Source: Deltaproteobacteria bacterium
GTDB lineage: Bacteria > SAR324 > NAC60-12
DNA: 35,582 bases
NCBI GenBank assembly: GCA_002726945.1
Contig: PBTB01000126.1
Coordinates: 1-35,582, forward strand
Reading direction: 5' to 3'
Below the pieces are notes generated by a model that saw only the letters and a list, made by a program, of their open reading frames with translations, made no database searches and had not been told where the DNA came from. The translations under genes and the position numbers were made by a program. Each line of letters begins with the position of its first letter. The first letter of the stretch is position 1. This document shows positions 25,141 through 33,392 of the stretch, in pieces.

Positions 25141-27525
25141 ATGCTCCGTGGGGGGGGGCTGGCGGTACTGCTCGCATGTCTGCCGAGCTTTGCCCTTGGA
25201 CAGTCCTACCTCATTCAGGACATCGAGATTTCCGGAACCTCTGATCTGGAGGTTGCACAAATCCTCCATCAATTAGACAGTCAAGTCGGCGACCCGCTGG
25301 ACCGCCGCAACATCCGCAAAGACCTCCACACGATCTATGAGATGGGGCTGTTCGTGGATGCCCACGCCGAGGTGGAATCCGTCAAGGACGGCTATCGCCT
25401 GCGCTTTGTCGTGCAGGAGCGCCCTCGCCTTGTCGAGGTCAACGTGACAGGAATTGTGCAAGTCTCGAAGGACCAGACCCTCGGGAAACTGACCATCAAG
25501 GCATTGGATTTCTACGATCCGCTCAAGGTTGAGCAGAACATCGAGATCATCCGCAACGAGTACCGCAAGAAAGGCTTTCTACGAGTCGTCATCCGCAGCC
25601 GCATCGAAAAGAAAACCCCAGAGCAGTACCGGCTCTTCCTTGAGGTCACAGAGCGACCCAGTGTCTTCCTCACCGATATCCGGGTTTCCGGAACCCAGTT
25701 CCTCTCTGAACTTGAGATCAAGCGCCTCATCCTCAGTTCCGAGATTGATTGCTTTAACTGGATGAACAACTCCGGGATTTTTCAGGAGGAGATGTTCAAT
25801 CAAGACCTTGCACTCATCACCCAGCACTACTTCAAGAACGGCTACATCAAGGTCTTCCTTGACAAACCCAAAGTCACCTTCATCCACAATCCGGAATACA
25901 CCCGCGTGGACTTGCAACTCCACATCACCGAGGGCGACCAGTATTTCACGGGCAAGGTTGATGTTTCCGGAGACCTCCTTGGCAACAAGCAGGAGTTGCT
26001 GGAAAAGCTGCTGCTGGAAGCGGGGGAGGTCTACAACCCCTTCCTCCAGAACCAAGACCGCTCGGTCCTCAACGAGGTGTATCAGGAGCAGGGCTACGCC
26101 TTTGCCCGCGTGATCCCGCGTCAGACCATCCACGAGGACAACAAGACCGTGGATGTCACTTACCAGTTCATCAAAGGCGAGAAGGCGTACATCGGGCGGG
26201 TTGAAATCGCGGGGAACGCCGAAACCAAGGATCACGTCATCCGGCGTGAGTTCGATATTTTGGAGGGCGAGTTGTTCAACGGCAAGAAGTTGCGGCTCAG
26301 CCAGGAAAACGTGCAGCGCCTCGGCTTTTTTGAGCAAGGACTCACGCTGGACCGCTCCCGACGCACCGATGCAGACAACATCATTGACGTCCTCGCCCGT
26401 CTCAAGGAAACGCAGACCGGCACCTTCCAGGCGCAGATGGGGTTCAGCGACCTCTCCGGATTCAGCGGTGGGTTGTCGCTCTCCAAGGGCAACATCCTCG
26501 GCACCGGACGCACCTTGCGCTTGAGTGCACAGTTTGCACAGAAATCCACCACCAACCAGTTCAGTGTGACGGTCATTGACCCCCGGTTGTTTGAATCGCG
26601 GGTGTCCTCCACTGTTTCCTTCTCCCGTAGCAGTTCAACGGACGCCACGGAGTTGAAGCGCGGGAACATCACCGAAAATAACTACAGCCTTGGCTTCAGC
26701 ACTCCAGTCTATTACCACAACCTGCGGACTTCGATTTCCGTCAGCGCCCTCAACCGCTTCTACGAATCCGACAACGCCACAGATGTTTTCAAACGCTCCG
26801 TGACCACGGGCCTCAGTTGGAACTCGGTCAACCATCCGGTTTTTCCCTCGGAGGGCATCAAGAGCAGCCTGAGCGTCAGCCAGACCGGACGGCCCTTTGG
26901 TGGCAACGTTCACTTCCGGGAGTACCGCTACAGCTACCAGCAATTCTGGTCGCTCAACCCCACGCGCACGCTCATCCTGATGGCAAAGGCGCAACTTGGA
27001 ATCCTCGCCCAACAGGGCAGTGAAGCCATTCCCAGCGAGGAGCGCTACCGCATCGGCGGCATCAACACCGTGCGCGGACACAACTACTTCCGCATCGCCG
27101 GACCCTACGGCGGGGCGATTTACGCCCACAACCTCGAAACCATCACCAATGCAGATAACTCCACCACCACCCGAGACAAGCGCACCGTCAACCTGAGTTC
27201 TGATCAAAAAGCCCAACTCGTGGGTGGAGGCACTGCCGAGCGCATCTTCAACCTTGAACTGATTTTCCCGCTTAGTCAGGACGAGCGCAGCTTTGTGCGA
27301 GGCGTGGTTTTTCTGGACGCAGGAAACGTCAACGCAGAGAGCGTGCAGTACCACCTGCTGGGCGAAAAGGAACCGGCGTTTTTGGACCTCCGCCGCAGTG
27401 CGGGCTTTGGAGCGCGGGTGATCACGCCTGTCGGCGTGTTGCGCTTTGAGTATGGAGCGAAACTCGACCCGCGCAGCTACGAATCCCCCGACCGCTTCGA
27501 GTTCACCATCAGCGGGCTCTTCTGA
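25141..27525 (+). CDS. bamA: Outer membrane protein assembly factor BamA
   Basis: Signal peptide MLRGGGLAVLLACLPSFALGQ, POTRA repeats, beta-barrel with RYRIGGINTVRGHNYFRIAGP and C-terminal FEFTISGLF; start at 25141 preferred over 25015. Confidence 0.93.
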   Translation: MLRGGGLAVLLACLPSFALGQSYLIQDIEISGTSDLEVAQILHQLDSQVGDPLDRRNIRKDLHTIYEMGLFVDAHAEVESVKDGYRLRFVVQERPRLVEVNVTGIVQVSKDQTLGKLTIKALDFYDPLKVEQNIEIIRNEYRKKGFLRVVIRSRIEKKTPEQYRLFLEVTERPSVFLTDIRVSGTQFLSELEIKRLILSSEIDCFNWMNNSGIFQEEMFNQDLALITQHYFKNGYIKVFLDKPKVTFIHNPEYTRVDLQLHITEGDQYFTGKVDVSGDLLGNKQELLEKLLLEAGEVYNPFLQNQDRSVLNEVYQEQGYAFARVIPRQTIHEDNKTVDVTYQFIKGEKAYIGRVEIAGNAETKDHVIRREFDILEGELFNGKKLRLSQENVQRLGFFEQGLTLDRSRRTDADNIIDVLARLKETQTGTFQAQMGFSDLSGFSGGLSLSKGNILGTGRTLRLSAQFAQKSTTNQFSVTVIDPRLFESRVSSTVSFSRSSSTDATELKRGNITENNYSLGFSTPVYYHNLRTSISVSALNRFYESDNATDVFKRSVTTGLSWNSVNHPVFPSEGIKSSLSVSQTGRPFGGNVHFREYRYSYQQFWSLNPTRTLILMAKAQLGILAQQGSEAIPSEERYRIGGINTVRGHNYFRIAGPYGGAIYAHNLETITNADNSTTTRDKRTVNLSSDQKAQLVGGGTAERIFNLELIFPLSQDERSFVRGVVFLDAGNVNAESVQYHLLGEKEPAFLDLRRSAGFGARVITPVGVLRFEYGAKLDPRSYESPDRFEFTISGLF

Positions 27526-27528
27526 GTT

Positions 27529-28926
27529 TCAGCGGATATGCACCAAATCCGGAAACTCACAACGCCGGCAGCCTTGGTGGAAATTCCTGCAGAAATCCTC
27601 ATGAATCTGGAGCAGCCCCTGGCGGTGCCCAAGGCTTTCCGGAGACCTGCGCGAGGAGGCGAGGGCCAGCCGCTGCTGCATGAAGCGCGTGATGCGGTTG
27701 CCCGCTTCAGGCGGCAGCACGAGAAACATGCGGAAGAGCAGATGCTCCAGCGCCGTGTCCTGCTGCCGACGCGCCTGTGCAAGGAAAAACGGCAGCAGCG
27801 CGTTTGCCCAGACGATCACCAGACGATCCTGCCCCACCAGCCGCATCGGCTGCTTGGAATTTCCCAACTGCTCCCACGATTCCCACTCCGGCGTGGGAAA
27901 CCGCGCAAGGCTTGCATCGAGAATGCGGTTGCGGAACTTCGGCTGGTCGGCGTGCCCTTCCAGCGTGGCCAGCACTTCCAGCCAAGTGGCGGCAAGTCCG
28001 GAAGTAGCGGTGTGACGCAGGTGGTGGAACATCGCCAGCAAGCGGCGGTCCGGAGCGTTCTGCGGACGTGAGGATTGCCGCAGCCGTGTTGCCACCCGGA
28101 CTTGCCGGGGCAGTTCCTCCCACTCGGACTGCCATTGCTGAAGTTCCCGGCGGATCGTCGGGTCACTGGGAAGCTGCCGGGAATCGAGCAGGCCACACGC
28201 TCCAAACCATCGGGAAAGCACCGTGGCGCGAGCCCTGCGGATCGGCTGGCGCAGGTGTGGCGTCAGTTCCCGGAGTGGGTAGAGCTTCGCCAATTCCTCG
28301 AACGGCTGAGCGTGGGTGGTATAACCCAGAGCGCGGAAGATACGCTGGAAAAGCAGTTCCTCCGGATCACCCTCGTCCCAGCGTTCCAGCAGTGCATTCG
28401 CCTTTGTCAGTAACCGACGCTCGGCGGCATGTTCCACCACCCGCCGGATGTTCAGTGGAGTGCCGATGACACCGCAGCGTCCAGGGAGTGCTGCAAGTTT
28501 TTGCATCCGTGCCTGCGCTTCCTTGTGGGGCGGCAGCGCTGCATCCCACAACAGCGGGGCCAGTTCGACCTCCGGAATTGCAAATCCGTCTTCCCGCGTT
28601 GCCAACGCTTTGCGGTCGCGGTACAGCACCACATGCAGGACAACCCCGTTGTAATCCGGATTGTGGTGGTGGCTGTGAGCGGTCCAGCCCGAACTGCGCA
28701 AATGCAGTTCCACCGCACCGACGTGCGCGACCCACTCGCCGGAAGTCTCCTGAATCCGGAGGCGTGCCTCCTGAAAATCCGGTCCTGCTCCCCGGTTGCT
28801 CCAACCCGGAAACTCCACCTCAACGGGGGCTCCATCGCTGGTCCGCAAATCCTCCGTCCGAAAATGCTGCTCCGCCCAAACCCAGTGCAGCACCTCCTCA
28901 TGTTCCGGAAATTCAAGTGCAGTCAC
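27529..28926 (-). CDS. DUF2851 family protein
   Basis: EEVLHWVWAEQHF...VEFPGWSNRGAGPDFQEARLRI...GAVELHLRSSGWTAHSHHHNPDYNGVVLHVVL. Confidence 0.88.
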   Translation of the reverse strand: MTALEFPEHEEVLHWVWAEQHFRTEDLRTSDGAPVEVEFPGWSNRGAGPDFQEARLRIQETSGEWVAHVGAVELHLRSSGWTAHSHHHNPDYNGVVLHVVLYRDRKALATREDGFAIPEVELAPLLWDAALPPHKEAQARMQKLAALPGRCGVIGTPLNIRRVVEHAAERRLLTKANALLERWDEGDPEELLFQRIFRALGYTTHAQPFEELAKLYPLRELTPHLRQPIRRARATVLSRWFGACGLLDSRQLPSDPTIRRELQQWQSEWEELPRQVRVATRLRQSSRPQNAPDRRLLAMFHHLRHTATSGLAATWLEVLATLEGHADQPKFRNRILDASLARFPTPEWESWEQLGNSKQPMRLVGQDRLVIVWANALLPFFLAQARRQQDTALEHLLFRMFLVLPPEAGNRITRFMQQRLALASSRRSPESLGHRQGLLQIHEDFCRNFHQGCRRCEFPDLVHIR

Positions 28927-29681
28927 TTAAACAACTCCTCGTTGAGCGGACGCACCGTCAGGTTGATCTCCTGCGTCTGCTCAAGGCTTTCATCCTTGCT
29001 CAGGGCAATCCCCATCGTGAGCTTCACTGCAAGGGGGAGGCAACCAACATCCTTGTTGGTCACACAGTCATACGTTTGTGCAGGCCACACCAAATCCCAC
29101 AAGTCCGTCGAACCTCCCCCGAAGGCGGCTTCTCTCTCAGCGATCCGAGGCTCAACCAGGAATTTGCTCACCCTCTGTGAAAGCACCTGCCGCTTGCCCC
29201 CTTCCATGAATTTGTCATCAAGGTAGAAATCCTCCCGGCGCATGAACTTCCAGATTTGTTCGCCAGCATCGTACTCCAGAAAATAGCCGATTTCGTGCAG
29301 TCCCGGATCACTCACCGAATCCTCTGAGCCCAGATTGTAAAATTTCGCAGGCGCGGCGGCGTGCAGGGAAAGAACGCTGGAGTCCTCGTTGTTCGGACCC
29401 AATTGCTGGCTCACGTTGAGTCCGGAAACGCGCTCCTTGGCCGCGCCCGCCTTGGCCCAGCGCCTGAGGAAGCGCACGGCTTGCAGGTCGTCCAACACCA
29501 GCTTCATGAGCAGCCGCAGTTCCTGACGCGCCGAAAGCATGTCCTGCACACCACGGGTGGCACCGGAAAGCTGGAAGAAGGACGTGTAGACCAATCCCAC
29601 CACCATGCCAAGCAGCGCGATGGACACCAGCAGTTCCAGCAGGGTGAAGCCCTGCAGGTGTCGCTTAGTCGGGCTTGACAT
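28923..29681 (-). CDS. gspJ: Type II secretion pseudopilin GspJ-like
   Basis: LQGFTLLELLVSIALLGMVVGLVYTSF prepilin signal; downstream of gspI; start MSSPTKR approximate. Confidence 0.8.
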   Translation of the reverse strand: MSSPTKRHLQGFTLLELLVSIALLGMVVGLVYTSFFQLSGATRGVQDMLSARQELRLLMKLVLDDLQAVRFLRRWAKAGAAKERVSGLNVSQQLGPNNEDSSVLSLHAAAPAKFYNLGSEDSVSDPGLHEIGYFLEYDAGEQIWKFMRREDFYLDDKFMEGGKRQVLSQRVSKFLVEPRIAEREAAFGGGSTDLWDLVWPAQTYDCVTNKDVGCLPLAVKLTMGIALSKDESLEQTQEINLTVRPLNEELFK

Positions 29682-30042
29682 ACAAATCCGCCTCAAAGGA
29701 CCGTTCCCGCCCGGAGTCCTCCCAGGTCAGCCGATAACGCACCCGCCGGGTGATGACCCCTGGAAGTGGTTCCACGTCCTCCACGAGTTGAAACCACTGG
29801 TAGCCCGCAAGCTCATGATCGGTCTGAAACTCGCCTTGAGAAACCGAAACCGGAGGGGGCGCCTTCGAGCGTTCGTGGAAGAGCAGTCGGTTCTGAATGT
29901 GGGACATCACCCGCCAGAGGGTGTCCGTGGTTGTGAGCGAGAAGAGGGCGGTGCCGTAGGTCTGGTAGATTGCGGTGAGGCTGAGAGTGAGGATGGCGAG
30001 GGCGATCAGCACCTCCAGCACGGTGAAGCCAAGACGGCGCAT
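29665..30042 (-). CDS. gspI: Type II secretion pseudopilin GspI
   Basis: MRRLGFTVLEVLIALAILTLSLTAIYQ prepilin signal, size and position. Confidence 0.82.
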   Translation of the reverse strand: MRRLGFTVLEVLIALAILTLSLTAIYQTYGTALFSLTTTDTLWRVMSHIQNRLLFHERSKAPPPVSVSQGEFQTDHELAGYQWFQLVEDVEPLPGVITRRVRYRLTWEDSGRERSFEADLYVKPD

Positions 30043-30045
30043 CGC

Positions 30046-30618
30046 TCAGATCTCCTTGAGGGCAAGTGTGCCCAGAATATTCTGCGAGCAGATGCTCCAG
30101 CGTCGGGATTGCCCCCGCTCCCCCAGCGTCAGTGCAAAGGGCTGCACAAAACCGGAACCGTCAATGCGGATCTCCAAACGAGCCGTGCTGGAGGTGCTGA
30201 ACAAACCAGATTCACAATCAAAATCCGCATGGGTTGCCTCCAGCACGTCCAGCGAATCCGGGATTTGGATCGGTCGCAGCACACGATCCTCTCCGATGGG
30301 TTCAAACTCGCCCTTGTCGTTGGGCTGCTCGAACTGGATTTGGCGGGATTTTTCATCAAGGACAAGGCGGTAGGAGCGGTTCTTGAAAACCGCATCGTTA
30401 CGCAGCACCTTGAGACTGCGGACGAGGTTTTGGAAGACGAGTTCGTGATCGGGGGTGAAGAGGGCGGAAAACTGCGGGATGACGGCACCAATCAGCAGCG
30501 CCATCACGGCAATCGCGGCGATCACCTCCAGCAGTGTGAACCCGGAGGGATGCCCGGAAGGCTTAGAGGTCTTTGGAACTGATGTCGGTGTCCAGTTCGG
30601 CACCTCCGTCGATGCCAT
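30046..30618 (-). CDS. gspH: Type II secretion pseudopilin GspH-like
   Basis: HPSGFTLLEVIAAIAVMALLIGAVIPQF; start uncertain, overlaps gspG 3' end out of frame. Confidence 0.75.
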   Translation of the reverse strand: MASTEVPNWTPTSVPKTSKPSGHPSGFTLLEVIAAIAVMALLIGAVIPQFSALFTPDHELVFQNLVRSLKVLRNDAVFKNRSYRLVLDEKSRQIQFEQPNDKGEFEPIGEDRVLRPIQIPDSLDVLEATHADFDCESGLFSTSSTARLEIRIDGSGFVQPFALTLGERGQSRRWSICSQNILGTLALKEI

Positions 30619-31006
30619 CGGCCCCCATCGAGATGATCTCATACTCTCTGCCATCGCTGCTGGTGTAGCGGAACTCATTGTCCCAGCCGTCCCTGGGGAG
30701 GTTGTTTCCACGCAAATAAGGGCCGTTCCAGTTCTTGGGGATGATCCCCACCTCTGGTTTGGTCAGCAACGCCTTGAGGCTCTGATCGGTCGAGGGGTAG
30801 CGCCCGTTGTGCAGCCGATAGAGGTCGAGGGCCGTCTCGATGCCCTTGATTTGCGTCTTGCTCACGTCCACTCGCGCTTCGGCAGCGGCGTTGAAAAGAT
30901 ACACCCCCACAACTCCAGAGAGCAGACCAAGGATGAGGATGACCACCATCACCTCAATGAAGCTGAAACCGAGACGACGGCGGCAACGTGCGCGGGACAG
31001 GGACAT
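30563..31006 (-). CDS. gspG: Type II secretion major pseudopilin GspG
   Basis: LGFSFIEVMVVILILGLLSGVV, ALDLYRLHNGRYPSTDQSLKALLTKP, WNGPYLRG...PRDGWDNEFRY. Confidence 0.95.
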   Translation of the reverse strand: MSLSRARCRRRLGFSFIEVMVVILILGLLSGVVGVYLFNAAAEARVDVSKTQIKGIETALDLYRLHNGRYPSTDQSLKALLTKPEVGIIPKNWNGPYLRGNNLPRDGWDNEFRYTSSDGREYEIISMGADGIDGGAELDTDISSKDL

Positions 31007-31104
31007 AATGTGCTTGGAAGTTTTCGTTCAGAGATACGCTAAAACAACTGGCCTGCATGTGCAATGCCGAAGTCGAGTAGGTTACAACGGGAAGAATTCA
31101 GGGG

Positions 31105-31728
31105 TCAGTAGAGGCAGAGCTGGATAGGCAGGGATTGCTCGAATCCGTAGAGGCTGAGCGGGCTGACAAGGAAGCGGTTGATGAGGAAAAAGAGCACCAG
31201 CCCAACGATGGGGGCGAGGTCAATACGGGTGCGGGGCAGGTAGTGCTGGAGGGGCGTGATCAGGGGATCGGCGAGGACATGGACCACCCGGACCACCGGG
31301 TTGTTGAGTGCGGGGTTGACAAGTGTGAGGAAGAACCAGACAAAGAGGATGAGCATGGCGAAGACAAACAGGCTCTGGAAGACAACCGCGGTACTTTGCA
31401 GCGCGTGGCCCCCAAACTGCCAGAGAAAATCGACTCCGGGCCCTCCGGAAAGTAACTGCCCGAGACTGTGGAGCGTGGCCGGAATCAGGGCCTGTGCAAA
31501 GATCACCACCAGCAGCGAGGCATACGCGCTCAGGTGCGCGAGTTCCACCGGCATCCAGGTTTCGCACCACACCCAGAGCGGACGGGTGCTGCGAGCGATG
31601 AAGCGCACAATCGGGTTGTACGGATCAGCACTCACCCAAGTGAGGACGACCGCCGCGATGATCACCCACTTGTAGAGGAAGAGTCCAAAACAGACCCCTC
31701 CCGCGAGGGCGTCCAGCACCAGAACCAT
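31105..31728 (-). CDS. YggT family membrane protein (two repeats)
   Basis: WVIIAAVVLTWVSADPYNPIVRFIARSTRPLWVW and LVNPALNNPVVRVVHVLADPLITPLQHYLPRTRIDLAPIVGLVLFFLI; start 31728 overlaps the upstream stop. Confidence 0.9.
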   Translation of the reverse strand: MVLVLDALAGGVCFGLFLYKWVIIAAVVLTWVSADPYNPIVRFIARSTRPLWVWCETWMPVELAHLSAYASLLVVIFAQALIPATLHSLGQLLSGGPGVDFLWQFGGHALQSTAVVFQSLFVFAMLILFVWFFLTLVNPALNNPVVRVVHVLADPLITPLQHYLPRTRIDLAPIVGLVLFFLINRFLVSPLSLYGFEQSLPIQLCLY

Positions 31729-32111
31729 CAGGCTGGCGCCTCTGCCTTCAAATCCCGAACGGGAGTGAACGACTCGCCGCAGCCGCACTGGTGGCCGCTT
31801 GTGAGTTGTTCAAACACGAAACCCTGTTCGACGAGGTTTTTACTCGTGTAGTCTATCCGCACCGGACCAAGGATGTCAGTCAGGCACTCACGATCCACGA
31901 CCACCTGCACCCCCTCGCTTTCCAGCATCACATCCGCATCCCTCACATCCTCCGAGCCGTTCCATCCCAACTCGTATTTCCAGCCTGAACAACCTCCGGG
32001 CTTCGTATCGATCCGCAGGTACGATTTCTCCAGCGGTTTTGCTTCTGCCGTGCAGGCGTCCTTGAAGACTTGCGCAGCCTGAGGAGTCAGTTGCACTTCA
32101 GGGAGTTCCAT
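31728..32111 (-). CDS. IscA/HesB-type iron-sulfur cluster assembly protein
   Basis: KPGGCSGWKYEL ... GHQCGCGESF cysteine pattern. Confidence 0.9.
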   Translation of the reverse strand: MELPEVQLTPQAAQVFKDACTAEAKPLEKSYLRIDTKPGGCSGWKYELGWNGSEDVRDADVMLESEGVQVVVDRECLTDILGPVRIDYTSKNLVEQGFVFEQLTSGHQCGCGESFTPVRDLKAEAPA

Positions 32112-32146
32112 GGTTTCTGTCCTTTGCTGTTTCCAAACTTGATTGG

Positions 32147-32231
32147 AAAATCACCAAAGAGTCGCCGAGAGCACCGATAAAAACATTTTAAAACAGTTCT
32201 CTGGGGCCTTCGCGCCTCTGTGGTTCATCAA
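32147..32231. repeat. Imperfect inverted pair of degenerate interspersed repeat (copies B and C)
   Basis: B: AAAATCACCAAAGAGTCGCCGAGAGCACCGATAAAAAC; C: CAGTTCTCTGGGGCCTTCGCGCCTCTGTGGTTCATC in opposite orientation; related to copy A. Confidence 0.5.
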
Positions 32232-32269
32232 AACATGGCTTCATTACAGATTGCATGAAACCATGAAAC

Positions 32270-32983
32270 TCAGTAACGCGGGATTTCGGGATCGACCGTC
32301 AGCGACCACGCATCAATGCCGCCCACCACGTTGTAGACCTGCTGAAAGCCCTGCTGCGTGAAGTACTGCGCGGCTTGCAGGCTGCGTCCGCCTTTGTGGC
32401 ACATGAACACCAGCGGGGTATTGGGATCCCACGAGTTAAGCATTTCCTGCGCAAGCGACTGGTCAATCATGCGGGAACCAGCGATGCAGGCAATCTCACG
32501 TTCCTCCGGAGATCGCACGTCCAGCACGGGAATGCCGGGTTGTTTCTTGAGCAGTTCGGCGATGTCCTCGGGCGGGAGGTTCTGCACCTCGACCGGAGGT
32601 GGTGGCGGAGTGAACTCCAAATTCGGATGGGCTTCCTTGAACAACTCCCCCAACTCCCCGTTTCCGGACATCTCCTCAATGATGTCGCAACCGCCAACGA
32701 ATTCCTTGTTGACGTAGAGTTGCGGGATCGTCGGCCAGTTCGCGTACTCCTTGATGTCATGGCGGATGCCCTCGTCGGAGAGCACGTTGAACGTCTCGAA
32801 CGGTACATTCCACCCTCGCAAGGTCTCGATCACGCGGGAGGAAAACCCGCACTGCGGGGCGTCCGGCGAACCTTTCATGAACAAAAACACCGGCGCACTG
32901 GAAACCAGTGACTCGATTTGGGATTTGGGATCATTGGAAGCCGTAGCTTCACCACCATCGTTGGCAACAACATTGAATTTCAT
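32270..32983 (-). CDS. Monothiol glutaredoxin (Grx4/GrxD) - rhodanese fusion protein
   Basis: KGSPDAPQCGFSSRVIETL...YANWPTIPQLYVNKEFVGGCDIIEEM (CGFS glutaredoxin) then VLDVRSPEEREIACIAGS...FMCHKGGRSLQAAQYF (rhodanese). Confidence 0.93.
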   Translation of the reverse strand: MKFNVVANDGGEATASNDPKSQIESLVSSAPVFLFMKGSPDAPQCGFSSRVIETLRGWNVPFETFNVLSDEGIRHDIKEYANWPTIPQLYVNKEFVGGCDIIEEMSGNGELGELFKEAHPNLEFTPPPPPVEVQNLPPEDIAELLKKQPGIPVLDVRSPEEREIACIAGSRMIDQSLAQEMLNSWDPNTPLVFMCHKGGRSLQAAQYFTQQGFQQVYNVVGGIDAWSLTVDPEIPRY

Positions 32984-33273
32984 GGGACTCCTTGCAGGAC
33001 TCTGGATTCGGAAGCAAGTGGAGGAGAGAAAGGGCTCAATGTTTCGCCGTCAGCGCCAATGGCCTCGACCGGACACGCCTCCAGCGCCTCTCGGCAAAGC
33101 TCCTCCTCTTCCGGGGTTTCGGGTTGCTTGTGCACATAATCGTGGCCCGCCTTCAGGTTCGTCATGAAGTTATCCGGGGCGATCTCGGAGCAGAGGTTGC
33201 AGTCAATGCACTCCTCGTCCACATAATACCGTCCGGAAACGTTTTCACCGAAGCGGAGATGGCGTTCGGCCAT
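32980..33273 (-). CDS. Ferredoxin
   Basis: YYVDEECIDCNLCSEIAPDNF...ALEACPVEAIG; ATGA overlap with downstream glutaredoxin; start 33273 preferred. Confidence 0.88.
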   Translation of the reverse strand: MAERHLRFGENVSGRYYVDEECIDCNLCSEIAPDNFMTNLKAGHDYVHKQPETPEEEELCREALEACPVEAIGADGETLSPFSPPLASESRVLQGVP

Positions 33274-33392
33274 GAAAACTTGTGCTTGTTTTACTTTTGC
33301 CCCACCGGAAACCGCACCAAATCGGTCCGGATTCCGGGCAAGAACGTTTCTCACTTAACCACTGTAAGCGAGGATGGGCGGGAAGTCAATAC

